Assembly (NCBI RefSeq): GCF_017086365.1
Contig: NZ_CP070969.1
Location: 3,224,001-3,288,000, forward strand
DNA from: Paenibacillus tianjinensis
GTDB lineage: Bacteria > Bacillota > Bacilli > Paenibacillales > Paenibacillaceae
Length of the DNA: 64,000 nt
Reading direction: 5' to 3'
Within the stretch, counting starts at the first letter, position 1. The number at the start of each line of letters is the position of its first letter. Both the position numbers and the translations under genes were made by a program. Shown piece after piece: positions 41,605 through 49,873 of the stretch. The notes beneath the pieces were generated by a model. That model was not told the DNA's origin. It was given only the letters and a program-made list of their open reading frames with translations, and searched no databases.

Positions 41605-41702
41605 AACATCCAAAACACGCAAATCCAAGATCGGGGATAAGGTGATCTTTCATTCTCTTGCATTATCCCTCATTACCTTGGTTTTTGAGTGTTTTGGATG
41701 TT
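41605..41702 (-). terminator. Long inverted repeat after bdbC, terminator-like
   Basis: AACATCCAAAACAC (41605-41618) pairs perfectly with GTGTTTTGGATGTT (41689-41702); inside are CCAAG/CTTGG and GGGATAA/TTATCCC. On the minus strand a T-rich tract follows. It is much longer than an ordinary terminator and could also be a small inserted element. Confidence 0.6.
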
Positions 41703-41758
41703 AATTGTGACAGAAAAATCAGGAATAATTTAGGCTTGAAATTCAGCCTACCCTCTGC

Positions 41759-42190
41759 CTATTCCATTTGATCAGTCTTGCGTCCGGTCCACAGCAATAT
41801 TGTGATCAGCACAAACGCTGTCAGAGCCATTAAAGGAATTGTAATGAACCCCAATAAGTTAATATAATCCTGATTACAAGGAACGCCGATGGTGCAGGGA
41901 AGCACTTTGCTCAGCGCAGGAATCTTCTGCTCGGCATAGTGATACAATGAGATACTCCCGCCAATAATACTTAATGGCAATACGTAGGGAATGATGCGCT
42001 TATCCCCCCGGTACGTGGCAATTCCAAGCAGAAACAGCTGCGGATACATAAAGATACGCTGGAACCAGCACAGCTTACAGGGTTCATATTTGAGGACTTC
42101 ACTTAAGTACAAGCTGCCGGCAACGGCAATGATGGACACAAACCAGGCCAAATACAGACAGTGGCGGCGGCAAAAGGTAGAGAATTTCAT
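41759..42190 (-). CDS. bdbC: BdbC-type disulfide oxidoreductase (DsbB family)
   Basis: Membrane protein with four helices that reoxidises its thiol partner using quinone. Catalytic cysteine pairs: CKLC at 39-42 in the first external loop and C100/C106 (CTIGVPCNQ) in the second (numbers counted from the GTG at 42193). The length of about 144 residues is typical. ATG at 42188-42190 overlaps the bdbD stop (TGATG); a GTG directly before is an alternative. With bdbD it forms a disulfide-introducing pair for secreted proteins. Confidence 0.92.
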   Translation of the reverse strand: MKFSTFCRRHCLYLAWFVSIIAVAGSLYLSEVLKYEPCKLCWFQRIFMYPQLFLLGIATYRGDKRIIPYVLPLSIIGGSISLYHYAEQKIPALSKVLPCTIGVPCNQDYINLLGFITIPLMALTAFVLITILLWTGRKTDQME

Positions 42191-42945
42191 CACTCGGCAT
42201 CCACCGCTTCAGAAGCGACTTTGATCTGAGCGTCAATGGCTTCGATATTAAACGGTTCTTTAACCATCACTCCATTAACAAATACGGTAGGTGTTGAACT
42301 AACTCCGGCGTTTTTGGCAAGATCAATATCGGTCTGTAATTCATCCATATAAGTCTTATCTTCAATATCTTTGCGCAGCAGATCAAAATCAACCGGCAGG
42401 CTTTCCTTACGGGCCAGATCCACTAAATAGTCTGTGGTCGCCCATTCCTTGTTCTCGTCGCCCTGATTGGCATAGAGAGCGTCATAGTAGGTCCAGAATG
42501 CATCACTGTTCTGATGATAGACAGACAAAGCGGCGAGCGAGGCTGTAGTCGAATCCGGTCCGATAAAGGCCATGTTTACAAAATAAAAGGCTGCCTTATC
42601 TTGATTCACATACTCCTGTACAATCTGCGGCTTAATGACACCGGTGAATTGAGCGCAGGCCGGGCATTTAAAATCACCGAATTCAACGATTTTGACCGGC
42701 GCATCCTCTTTTCCGAGTCGTGGTAGTTCACTGTAGTTAAAACTGACCGGCTCGGCGGATGAACCCGAATTGGAATTGTCCTTTGCAGCAAGCATAAATA
42801 ACCCTACAAAGATAATGACCACTAAAGCTATTGTGCTGACAATAAGGATTCTCGTTTTCTGCTTTTGGTGCTCCAGCTCTGCTTTACGTTTCTCCTGTTT
42901 GCTCATTTGGGGAATCGCAGCGGTTTTTCGTTTGTTTTGGCTCAA
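42190..42945 (-). CDS. bdbD: BdbD-type thiol-disulfide oxidoreductase (DsbA family)
   Basis: Extracellular membrane-anchored oxidase, 251 residues. A basic N-terminus, one membrane helix (about 33-53), then a DsbA thioredoxin fold with CPAC at 94-97 and a cis-Pro loop (SSTPTVFVNG). Start is TTG at 42943-42945 with AAAGGA eight bases before. It introduces disulfides into exported proteins and is recycled by the next gene, BdbC. Confidence 0.93.
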   Translation of the reverse strand: MSQNKRKTAAIPQMSKQEKRKAELEHQKQKTRILIVSTIALVVIIFVGLFMLAAKDNSNSGSSAEPVSFNYSELPRLGKEDAPVKIVEFGDFKCPACAQFTGVIKPQIVQEYVNQDKAAFYFVNMAFIGPDSTTASLAALSVYHQNSDAFWTYYDALYANQGDENKEWATTDYLVDLARKESLPVDFDLLRKDIEDKTYMDELQTDIDLAKNAGVSSTPTVFVNGVMVKEPFNIEAIDAQIKVASEAVDAE

Positions 42946-43039
42946 ATGAGAGTTCCTTTCTGTCCTGTAGGACCCATGAGATATGAATCATATAATTTAA
43001 AATTATATAATTAAACTTCTCACTTTGGCAAACTAGAGC

Positions 43040-44956
43040 TTACACGGCCTCCGGTTTCATTTGCCTCCCATTCTGTTCATTCTTATGCTGTAATTGCCGG
43101 GGCTCTGTCTCCGCGGACGGCAGCCTGATATTCAAAATAAACTCAGTACCTTTATCAACCTCCGATTCTGCCCAGATCCGTCCATTCATCAGCTCTATCA
43201 GCTTCTTGCAAATCGCGAGGCCCAGCCCTGTACCTTGATACTGCCTGCTATGTGAGGCATCCAGCTGGGTGAACGGCTGAAACAGCAGCTCCAGTTTGTC
43301 CGGAGGAATTCCGATGCCTGTATCTTTTATTCTGAATATTAATCCCTGGCTATTCTCATGCACACCAGAGGATTCTACTGTTACATGCACCTCACCAAAC
43401 GGAGTGAATTTCACGGCATTACCGATTAGATTCACCATAATTTGGCGGATTCTCAAGCTGTCTCCGATCAAATATTCTGGAATATCCCCTGATACCTGCA
43501 GATGGAGCTCCAGTTTCTTTTCTCTGGCGGTCGCCTCAAACAAATCTATACACTCTTTCAGCAATACAGGCAGACGGAAGGTTTCACAACGCAGCTGCAT
43601 TCCATCTGACTCCAGACGGGAAATATCCAGAACATCACTTATTACATTAAGCAGCGCCTGACTGCTTCTATATTGCAGCGGCAGCATTTCCTGCTGTTCC
43701 GGATTCTCAATATCCTCTGCCAGAAGCTGATTAATTCCAATAATCCCGTTCAGCGGTGTTCTGATTTCATGGCTCATGATGGCCAGAAATTCACTTTTCA
43801 TCCGGTCTGCGCTTTCTGCCGCTTCCTTGGCAATAATCAGCTCCTGTTGAAACTTAACAATAGAGGTTACATCCTCCGCAACGATATATACGAAACGCTG
43901 TTTGTCATTGATGAGCGGAAAGACAGTAGTACTGCAGATCAGTCTTCCGCCGCTTTTTATTTTCACTGCAAGTTCCAGCTTGGCAGAGTGCCCTTCCACC
44001 GCCTGCTTAACCGCTGCCTTAAGTAAGGCTTCATCGTCTGGAGTGCACAGGATCTTCCTGTAATCACTAAGCTCTTCCTTTCCATAGCCGGTCGTTTGCC
44101 GCAATGATGGATTAGCACTGACGACTTTTTTACGGAACGGATCGATGCAAACCACCATATCCGGGCTGGATTCAAACAATGCCGTATACCGCTGTTCATT
44201 GAATTTTGCCGAGAAGAGGACCCGTTTACGGTCTTTATAAAGAAGAGTCAGTACGATTAATACGATTAATATAAATGAACCGGCAAGGATCATACCGAGG
44301 AACGATTCAGCCAGTAAGGGAGCTGGACTTGAATAACTGAGGGTCTCGTCTGCTGGAAATGACGCACCTGACATCACAGCATAATGTGTCCCTGTTAAGG
44401 AAGCGGTCAGTACGGATACTAGCAGTATTTTTTTCGCCGTGAACATGTTGTAGTCATTTTCAATCCATTTGGGGTTGTACGAAGCAGTAATTACCGGAAC
44501 AGCTAAAGAGAAAACAATGGCCAGCAGGACAGAAAGCTGGCTCTGCTCATAGTCACCGGCAAACTTCATAGAGATAATTCCGCTAAAATGCATGATGAGA
44601 ATACCACTGCTGAATAGTATACCGCCGAACGCCAAATAACCCTTGCTGCGTGTGTAAGGACTACTTAGGAGCAGAAGAAGCGCGTAAGACGCGGCTATGG
44701 ACACAACCAGGGACAGCAGCAGCAACGGGAGATCATACGATACAGTGACCTCCAGTTTCATAGCCCGCATACCGATATTATGCATACTCCACATCCCAGT
44801 ACCCAGGATACAGGATATTATAAGGATAAAGCGATACCCTCGCTTTCCGCGCACCAGCCGTTCTGCCAGATCAAGGGTTGCAAAACAGGTAAGTAATGCT
44901 ATTACAACGGAAAAGAGGACCAGCAGCTCACTAAAATGATCCTGATGATGCAGCAT
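43040..44956 (-). CDS. MHYT-PAS sensor histidine kinase
   Basis: Orphan membrane sensor kinase, 638 residues. The seven-helix MHYT sensor fills residues about 10-240 and shows its motif three times (MWSMHN near 55, IMHFSG near 121, GTHYAVMSG near 189). A PAS domain covers 257-370 (SPDMVVCIDPF). The dimerisation domain has His396 (SHEIRTPLNG) and the ATPase domain has the N and G boxes (LIGNAVKFT, DTGIGIP, GTGLGLAI). There is no receiver domain and no response-regulator gene nearby. MHYT may sense O2, CO or NO through copper; the ligand here is unknown. Confidence 0.92.
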   Translation of the reverse strand: MLHHQDHFSELLVLFSVVIALLTCFATLDLAERLVRGKRGYRFILIISCILGTGMWSMHNIGMRAMKLEVTVSYDLPLLLLSLVVSIAASYALLLLLSSPYTRSKGYLAFGGILFSSGILIMHFSGIISMKFAGDYEQSQLSVLLAIVFSLAVPVITASYNPKWIENDYNMFTAKKILLVSVLTASLTGTHYAVMSGASFPADETLSYSSPAPLLAESFLGMILAGSFILIVLIVLTLLYKDRKRVLFSAKFNEQRYTALFESSPDMVVCIDPFRKKVVSANPSLRQTTGYGKEELSDYRKILCTPDDEALLKAAVKQAVEGHSAKLELAVKIKSGGRLICSTTVFPLINDKQRFVYIVAEDVTSIVKFQQELIIAKEAAESADRMKSEFLAIMSHEIRTPLNGIIGINQLLAEDIENPEQQEMLPLQYRSSQALLNVISDVLDISRLESDGMQLRCETFRLPVLLKECIDLFEATAREKKLELHLQVSGDIPEYLIGDSLRIRQIMVNLIGNAVKFTPFGEVHVTVESSGVHENSQGLIFRIKDTGIGIPPDKLELLFQPFTQLDASHSRQYQGTGLGLAICKKLIELMNGRIWAESEVDKGTEFILNIRLPSAETEPRQLQHKNEQNGRQMKPEAV

Positions 44957-45071
44957 TCGCCCCTCCCCCTTTCTTCATCAATAAAGTATAAATATACTAT
45001 TTACACTACCTTTACCCGACAAGAAACGGCACGAATCGGCCAAATATGACCATTGCATGGTCAATTTCATC

Positions 45072-45113
45072 AAAAAAAAGAAACGGATACTCTCCCAAGG
45101 GACAGTATCCGTT
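45072..45113 (-). terminator. Terminator after the second CNNM gene
   Basis: AACGGATACT pairs with AGTATCCGTT, with an inner TCCC/GGGA, followed on the minus strand by a TTTCTTTTTTTT tract. Confidence 0.85.
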
Positions 45114-45183
45114 CCGCAAGTACGTTATTTACTGCAAAAGCACAGCACAATGGCTCAGCGCCATACCACATGTAGATTTAAAT

Positions 45184-46500
45184 TTACGCTCCGGCTTCCT
45201 CCGTCAAAAATTGCATCTTCAACAGTTTAATCCGGGAAATCCGTTTGTTGTCAGTCTCCTCTACCACAAACAGGTGGCTATCAAATTCGACAGTCTGACC
45301 TTCTTGCGGAGGATTAACCTCCAGCTTGGAATACATCCAGCCGCCGATTGTATCATAGTCATCCGTCTCCATATGAAGTCCCAGCAGGTCATTAATTTCC
45401 TCAATCAGCATAAGACCATCAATAGAATATTCATCCTCCCCCAGCTTCTCAACGCCGGGACGTTCCTCATCGAACTCATCCTGAATCTCTCCGACAATCT
45501 CTTCCATAATGTCTTCCAGGGTAACCATACCCGAAGTACCGCCATACTCATCAATCAGAATAGCAATTTGAGTCTTGGCACGCTGCATTACCTTTAGAAG
45601 CGCACTAATCTGGATCGATTCAGGAACCGTAAGAATAGGACGAATCAATTCATTATACTTCGGAGCCTGCTCACGGATCATATCCTTAATATGAATGAAT
45701 CCGAGAATGTGATCTTTATCGCCGTCGCAGACCGGATAACGGGTTCTCATTCCATCAAAGGCAATTTCCAGGTTCTCCTCAGTAGAAAGATGGCTGTTCA
45801 AACAGATCATTTCAGTCCGGGGAATCATGATCTCGCGTGCCATGGTATCAGCAAATTCAAAGATATTGTCTACCAGTGTCATTTCGGTATTGTCGATCAG
45901 CCCGCTCTTATTGCTCTCCTGCATGATAATACGGATCTCTTCCTCGGTGTGCGCTGTTGCCAGCTCCGAAGCCGGTGACAAGCGGAAAATGCGAAGTAAT
46001 CCCCGGGCCAATCCATTCACGATCCAAATAAACGGATACATGATCCGGTAGAATACATTCATGGCTCCCGAGGTTAGCAGAAGTACTGCTTCCGCTTTGT
46101 TCACCGCAATGGTCTTGGGAGCAAGCTCTCCAAGGACAATATGCAGAACCGTGATAAACATAAAGGCAATAATCAGCGAAATCACATAAACGGCTGCATC
46201 GCCAAAGCCTAAGCTTGTTACAAGCGGCCCCACAATCGTGGCTACTGCAGGTTCTCCAAGCCACCCCAGAGCAAGCGAGGCAAGCGTGATGCCCAGCTGG
46301 CAGGCGGACAGATAAGCATCCAGATTGTGTACAATATTTCTAGCTGCGAGCGCTCTTTTGCTGCCTTCCTCAATCAGCGATTCAATGCGGCCACTGCGTA
46401 CCTTGACCATTGCATACTCGACCGAAACAAAAAAGCCGTTAAACAGCACAAGCAAAATAATTAGACCTACATGTAATATACCGGGTAAAGGGTCGCTCAA
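45184..46500 (-). CDS. CNNM/CorC-type transporter, second paralogue
   Basis: 438 residues, same domain order as the gene at 10236: DUF21 membrane region (HIVLGELAPKTIAV), CBS pair (IMIPRTEMICL, ILIDEYGGTSGMVTLEDIMEE), CorC_HlyC C-terminus. The two differ mainly in the C-terminal domain and in the regulatory region. Start TTG at 46498-46500 with AGGAG about six bases before. A hairpin spans the ribosome site (46509-46541), which suggests translational control. Probable divalent-cation transport. Confidence 0.9.
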   Translation of the reverse strand: MSDPLPGILHVGLIILLVLFNGFFVSVEYAMVKVRSGRIESLIEEGSKRALAARNIVHNLDAYLSACQLGITLASLALGWLGEPAVATIVGPLVTSLGFGDAAVYVISLIIAFMFITVLHIVLGELAPKTIAVNKAEAVLLLTSGAMNVFYRIMYPFIWIVNGLARGLLRIFRLSPASELATAHTEEEIRIIMQESNKSGLIDNTEMTLVDNIFEFADTMAREIMIPRTEMICLNSHLSTEENLEIAFDGMRTRYPVCDGDKDHILGFIHIKDMIREQAPKYNELIRPILTVPESIQISALLKVMQRAKTQIAILIDEYGGTSGMVTLEDIMEEIVGEIQDEFDEERPGVEKLGEDEYSIDGLMLIEEINDLLGLHMETDDYDTIGGWMYSKLEVNPPQEGQTVEFDSHLFVVEETDNKRISRIKLLKMQFLTEEAGA

Positions 46501-46508
46501 TTTATACT

Positions 46509-46541
46509 CCTATCCACCGTCTCCTCATTCGGGCGGATAGG
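46509..46541 (-). promoter_or_regulatory. Hairpin overlapping the ribosome site of the CNNM gene
   Basis: CCTATCC pairs with GGATAGG, extended by CCG/CGG inside. The 3' arm on the minus strand merges into the AGGAG ribosome site. The long leader upstream (to about 46800) has no gene; its AT-rich 5' part shows no known riboswitch. Confidence 0.5.
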
Positions 46542-46804
46542 CCCACCTCCTTCGTTTGTTCAAAATGTCAGCCTGTATACCGTCAGCTGTTCCTTTCAGA
46601 ATCAATTTCCCAATGCCTTCATCTCCTGACTGAAATCACGAATTTATAAATATATACAATATTATATTATTACTCGCAGTACAAAAACAGGTCTAAACCA
46701 TTGTAAAATATGATCTATATAAAAATGAAGGTACCTGCGTAAAACTTTTAATATATATGTTAAATCCTCAGAGCCCGCTCCGTCAACTTTTGTACTCCAG
46801 CATT

Positions 46805-46847
46805 AAAGAAACAGCAGACCGCCTTTAAGGGGTTCTGCTGTTTCTTT
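46805..46847 (-). terminator. Terminator of cwlJ-gerQ
   Basis: AAAGAAACAGCAGA pairs with TCTGCTGTTTCTTT, 14 perfect bases. It lies about 35 bases after gerQ on the minus strand. Confidence 0.85.
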
Positions 46848-46881
46848 GGATTGTTTTCTATGGATAGGAAGCAGAAGTCAA

Positions 46882-47379
46882 TTAACGCCAGTTGCGGGTT
46901 GGCGGATTGCCTATGACCCCTGGATATTGGTAAACAAGCGGTTCATCGAAGGTTGCGTAATCGAAATTGACCATCAGAAGTACGGTCCGCTGACCGGTAG
47001 CAGGATCGCTGATAATGATGTGATCACGGCCGGCAGCTTCAAGAACGCCTTTGTATATCTTAGCATTCCACTCTTTGTTGTTCTCATATGTGTAGTAGAA
47101 AGTACCGATTTTACCCAAGTTAAGACGGAAAATATTCTCGATATAGGATTGTTCAAAGACCGGGGCGGTTGTCGGCATTACCGTTCCAGTCGGAGTCATC
47201 GGACTTCCGCTTGTAACTTGAGGCGGCACAGTTCCCATAGTACCCATTGTACCCGGAGTTCCCATAGTTCCCATTGATCCCATAGTTCCCATAGTTCCCA
47301 TTGACCCGGCTGGCATCATGCCACCGGAAGCATTGCTGCCCATCATATAAGTAACGGGGCGGTAAGGTTGACCTATCAT
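46882..47379 (-). CDS. gerQ: Spore coat protein GerQ
   Basis: Coat/cortex protein needed for CwlJ function in germination, 165 residues. The conserved C-terminal half is clear (SYIENIFRLNLGKIGTFYY, NNKEWNAKIYKGVLEAAGRDH, DPATGQR). In B. subtilis GerQ is cross-linked by transglutaminase. The N-terminal part is unusual: residues 26-50 repeat Gly-Thr-Met and Ser-Met-Gly units. ATG at 47377-47379 follows TTAGGAGG. Second gene of the cwlJ-gerQ pair. Confidence 0.93.
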   Translation of the reverse strand: MIGQPYRPVTYMMGSNASGGMMPAGSMGTMGTMGSMGTMGTPGTMGTMGTVPPQVTSGSPMTPTGTVMPTTAPVFEQSYIENIFRLNLGKIGTFYYTYENNKEWNAKIYKGVLEAAGRDHIIISDPATGQRTVLLMVNFDYATFDEPLVYQYPGVIGNPPTRNWR

Positions 47380-47468
47380 TTGTAAAACCTCCTAATCGTA
47401 ATTAGCCTGGGAGACAGACTCTGGAATTACTCCCTATCCATCCAACTGTCTCCTGCGGGCTGTGTTGC

Positions 47469-47891
47469 CTAGTATACAGCCGGGCAATCTCCAGCAGTCG
47501 GGGTGAAAAAGCAGTGGGCTTTGTAACGTCCGCTATTCTGCTGGTTATACCACTGGGCTGGGCAGTCACCGACAGGACGGAAGAACCATAAAGCATTTGA
47601 TGCAGGTCTGATTCTTTCGCCTCCTACGGCTCTTCGGGCCAAGCGGATGTCCCTATCCCGCGCCCGCTGATAGAAATATCCCTTCTGCGGGGCTTCGAAG
47701 CCGCCCGGACTCTGGAACACCATATCATTCACATTGCGAATGTTTTTGAAGTCCAGACAATTGCCTAGAATCCGGTTCACACCTACATTGCCAACCATCA
47801 GCATGCCCGATTCCCCATCCTCTTCAGCCTCAGCCCTCATAAGCCGCGCGAGCACCTTCACATCCTCTGAGTTCGCTTTGATGACGGCCAC
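47469..47891 (-). CDS. cwlJ: Spore cortex-lytic cell-wall hydrolase CwlJ
   Basis: Hydrolase_2-type enzyme (SleB/CwlJ family), 140 residues without signal peptide, as in other CwlJ proteins. The catalytic-type Glu is in LMRAEAEEDGESGM, and the family's QRARDRDIRLARRAVGGER and DCPAQWYNQ follow. It degrades cortex peptidoglycan during Ca-DPA-triggered germination and depends on GerQ, encoded next. Start GTG at 47889-47891 behind AAGGAGGAG. A sigma-E-like promoter lies upstream. Confidence 0.93.
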   Translation of the reverse strand: MAVIKANSEDVKVLARLMRAEAEEDGESGMLMVGNVGVNRILGNCLDFKNIRNVNDMVFQSPGGFEAPQKGYFYQRARDRDIRLARRAVGGERIRPASNALWFFRPVGDCPAQWYNQQNSGRYKAHCFFTPTAGDCPAVY

Positions 47892-47936
47892 GCTTTCTCC
47901 TCCTTGTTCTTGCCACTTTTCTTAACTGCTCGCTGT

Positions 47937-47965
47937 ATTGTATGTGCATTCGCCTAAGAGGTGAC
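47937..47965 (-). promoter_or_regulatory. Candidate sigma-E promoter of cwlJ-gerQ
   Basis: Minus strand -10 CATACAAT (47937-47944), a good match to the mother-cell sigma-E -10. The -35 would be GTCACCT (47959-47965) at 14 bases and is poor. Mother-cell expression fits the known role. Confidence 0.45.
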
Positions 47966-48009
47966 AGTCAGTGCCCAATTTCTCCCCGGTACTTTTTTAT
48001 TTGAGTGAT

Positions 48010-48765
48010 TTAGGGTTCATAAATCATTTTACGGGTCATCCCTCCATCAATCACTAGCTGTGCGCCAGTAATAAAATTATTCTCAGGCGCCGTCAAATAA
48101 AGACAGGCCCGGGCAATGTCCTCCGGCCTGCCTACCCGTCCGGAAGGATGCTGTTTATGGTCAATCTCACGCAGCTGCGCATAATCACCGGTCTCAATCC
48201 AGCCGGGGCTGATACAGTTCACCGTGATACCATCCTCTCCTAATGTGACCGCCATGGCATGCGTTAAGGCTGTAATTGCTCCCTTGGAGGCCGCATAAGC
48301 TTCCGTATTAGGTTCAGACATTAACGAACGGGTGGAAGACAGATTCACAACAGCACCTCCTGCTGCATTCTTCCGCATGATTTTAGCTGCCTCACGGGTG
48401 GCCAGAAAAACACTCCGGGCATTCGTATTAAGCACCTTGTCCCATTCGTCCGCCGAGAGCTCGTAGAGCGTCTTAGTGTGTGCATTGGCAATCCCTGCAT
48501 TATTAATCAGGATATCGATAGTACCGTATTTGCTGGCAGTGTGGGCGACTAAGGCAATAATCTGTCCTTCTTTACTTACATCACAGGCTACGAATTCCGC
48601 AGATCCGCCTCTTCGCTTGATCTCCTCCTCTGCTTCCTGTCCAAGAGCTGCATTCAGCTCTGCAATAACAACATTTGCACCTTCTGCAGCGTACGCTCCG
48701 GCAATTGCCCTGCCAATACCATGACCGGCACCAGTAACAATAACTGTTTTATCTGCATATTTCAC
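48010..48765 (-). CDS. Short-chain dehydrogenase/reductase
   Basis: NAD(P)-dependent SDR, 251 residues. Cofactor motif TGAGHGIG at 11-18, NNAG near 88, catalytic Ser-Tyr-Lys triad (Ser in LSSTRS, YAASK near 157) and the PGWI segment are intact. The family resembles glucose-1-dehydrogenase or 3-oxoacyl-reductase types; the substrate is not identifiable. Start GTG at 48763-48765 follows GGGAG. Monocistronic. Confidence 0.88.
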   Translation of the reverse strand: MKYADKTVIVTGAGHGIGRAIAGAYAAEGANVVIAELNAALGQEAEEEIKRRGGSAEFVACDVSKEGQIIALVAHTASKYGTIDILINNAGIANAHTKTLYELSADEWDKVLNTNARSVFLATREAAKIMRKNAAGGAVVNLSSTRSLMSEPNTEAYAASKGAITALTHAMAVTLGEDGITVNCISPGWIETGDYAQLREIDHKQHPSGRVGRPEDIARACLYLTAPENNFITGAQLVIDGGMTRKMIYEP

Positions 48766-48912
48766 GAGTATGATTCTCCCTTCAAAAAGTTAGCTTACCA
48801 TAATATAAATATCCCCTTGTTCCAAAAGCGGAAACAAGGGGATTGTACAGCATAATGCATTATATAGTAAACAGGACGCTAGAAGTTCAGCAGCTCTATT
48901 TGAAGACAAGAT

Positions 48913-49311
48913 CTATTCCGCAGTAGAGTAATGAGGATGCCGCTGAAAACCATGGTATCTTGTTCCCTGGTATGTCAGTAATCCTCTATCCCCTTCTGCA
49001 CTCATTCCAAATTCAATCCCGTCCACCTTAAACTCCATCCGCGCACCATCTTGAGCTTCATAGGTTAAATAATAGGTTGTGCTGGTCCGGCTGGTCTGGC
49101 TCTCATCCTGAAGCTGCTGCTGGCGGACTTCACTGCGTTTGCTGACGATGCGGGCGGGGATAGTCAGCAAGGGTGAACTGTTGTTGCGGCTCCATTGAAA
49201 CAGTGCCCTGCCCGCAGATACAGCAACTATGCCAATCATCACGACGAGGAAAATCGGTATCACCGTTCCGGTAAGATCAAACATCCAAGAAGGATCCGAG
49301 CCCATTCCCAT
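48913..49311 (-). CDS. DUF2500 family membrane protein
   Basis: 132 residues. One membrane helix (about 14-33, VIPIFLVVMIGIVAVSAG) then a small extracytoplasmic or cytoplasmic beta domain typical of DUF2500 (RIVSKRSEV, TTYYLTYEAQDGARMEFKV, LLTYQGTRYHGFQR). ATG at 49309-49311 follows GGGGGAATAAGTC. Function of the family is unknown. Confidence 0.85.
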   Translation of the reverse strand: MGMGSDPSWMFDLTGTVIPIFLVVMIGIVAVSAGRALFQWSRNNSSPLLTIPARIVSKRSEVRQQQLQDESQTSRTSTTYYLTYEAQDGARMEFKVDGIEFGMSAEGDRGLLTYQGTRYHGFQRHPHYSTAE

Positions 49312-49464
49312 GACTTATTCCCCCTTAATCCCCAAATACTTGCGGCTGCACCCTGAGTCTCTTCAGGTTGCTTCTGTACATGTATATGCCCTTAACCGCA
49401 AATACAGCATCATAAAAAAGAAAATCAGGGATACGGAAGCTGCAATTCTAAGAAACATAAACAA

Positions 49465-49507
49465 AAAGACCACGCTGTTCTCCGTTTCGAGAACATATGT
49501 GGTCTTT
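49465..49507 (-). terminator. Terminator of the small cysteine-rich gene
   Basis: AAAGACCAC pairs with GTGGTCTTT and GTTCTC with GAGAAC; a T-tract follows on the minus strand. Confidence 0.85.
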
Positions 49508-49532
49508 ACTATCTTCTATTTGTTCTAACATA

Positions 49533-49709
49533 TTAAGCATGTACAAGGTCAAGGAGTTGTTTGGTTTCGTTCTCTTCAACTGGAAGCATACCGTTCTCAG
49601 CCCAGCAGGCTCTGCATTGCTCTTCGGTTTCACACAGGTGGGCATCATCGCAGTTATAGCACAATTGCAGCAGGTTTCTAGTCGTATAATCCGTTTCAAA
49701 AGTTGTCAT
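49533..49709 (-). CDS. Small cysteine-rich protein, 58 aa
   Basis: A complete minus-strand reading frame from ATG 49707-49709 to TAA 49533-49535, behind an ideal GAGGAG ribosome site and ahead of a strong terminator. Five cysteines are spaced C-x2-C-x5-C-x5-C-x2-C (residues 17, 20, 26, 32, 35) with His24, followed by an acidic tail (EENETKQLLDLVHA). This looks like a zinc-binding mini-protein. The family was not recognised. Confidence 0.7.
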   Translation of the reverse strand: MTTFETDYTTRNLLQLCYNCDDAHLCETEEQCRACWAENGMLPVEENETKQLLDLVHA

Positions 49710-49873
49710 TGTAATCGCTCCTCTTCGGGATTAAAGTTTGTGAAAAAATGAACTTGCTTTCTATGTGTTAAATATATCACAGGATTCACCGTTTGTCATG
49801 TGATTTTTTTCACATTTTTAAAGAAAATTTTAAATACGTTTTTTTTGCTTAATCATCTTTTGGTAAGCTAGGT

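Noticed and set aside
46504..46800. M-box (Mg2+) riboswitch before the CNNM gene
   Set aside because: The conserved M-box blocks were not found; only a ribosome-site hairpin is seen.
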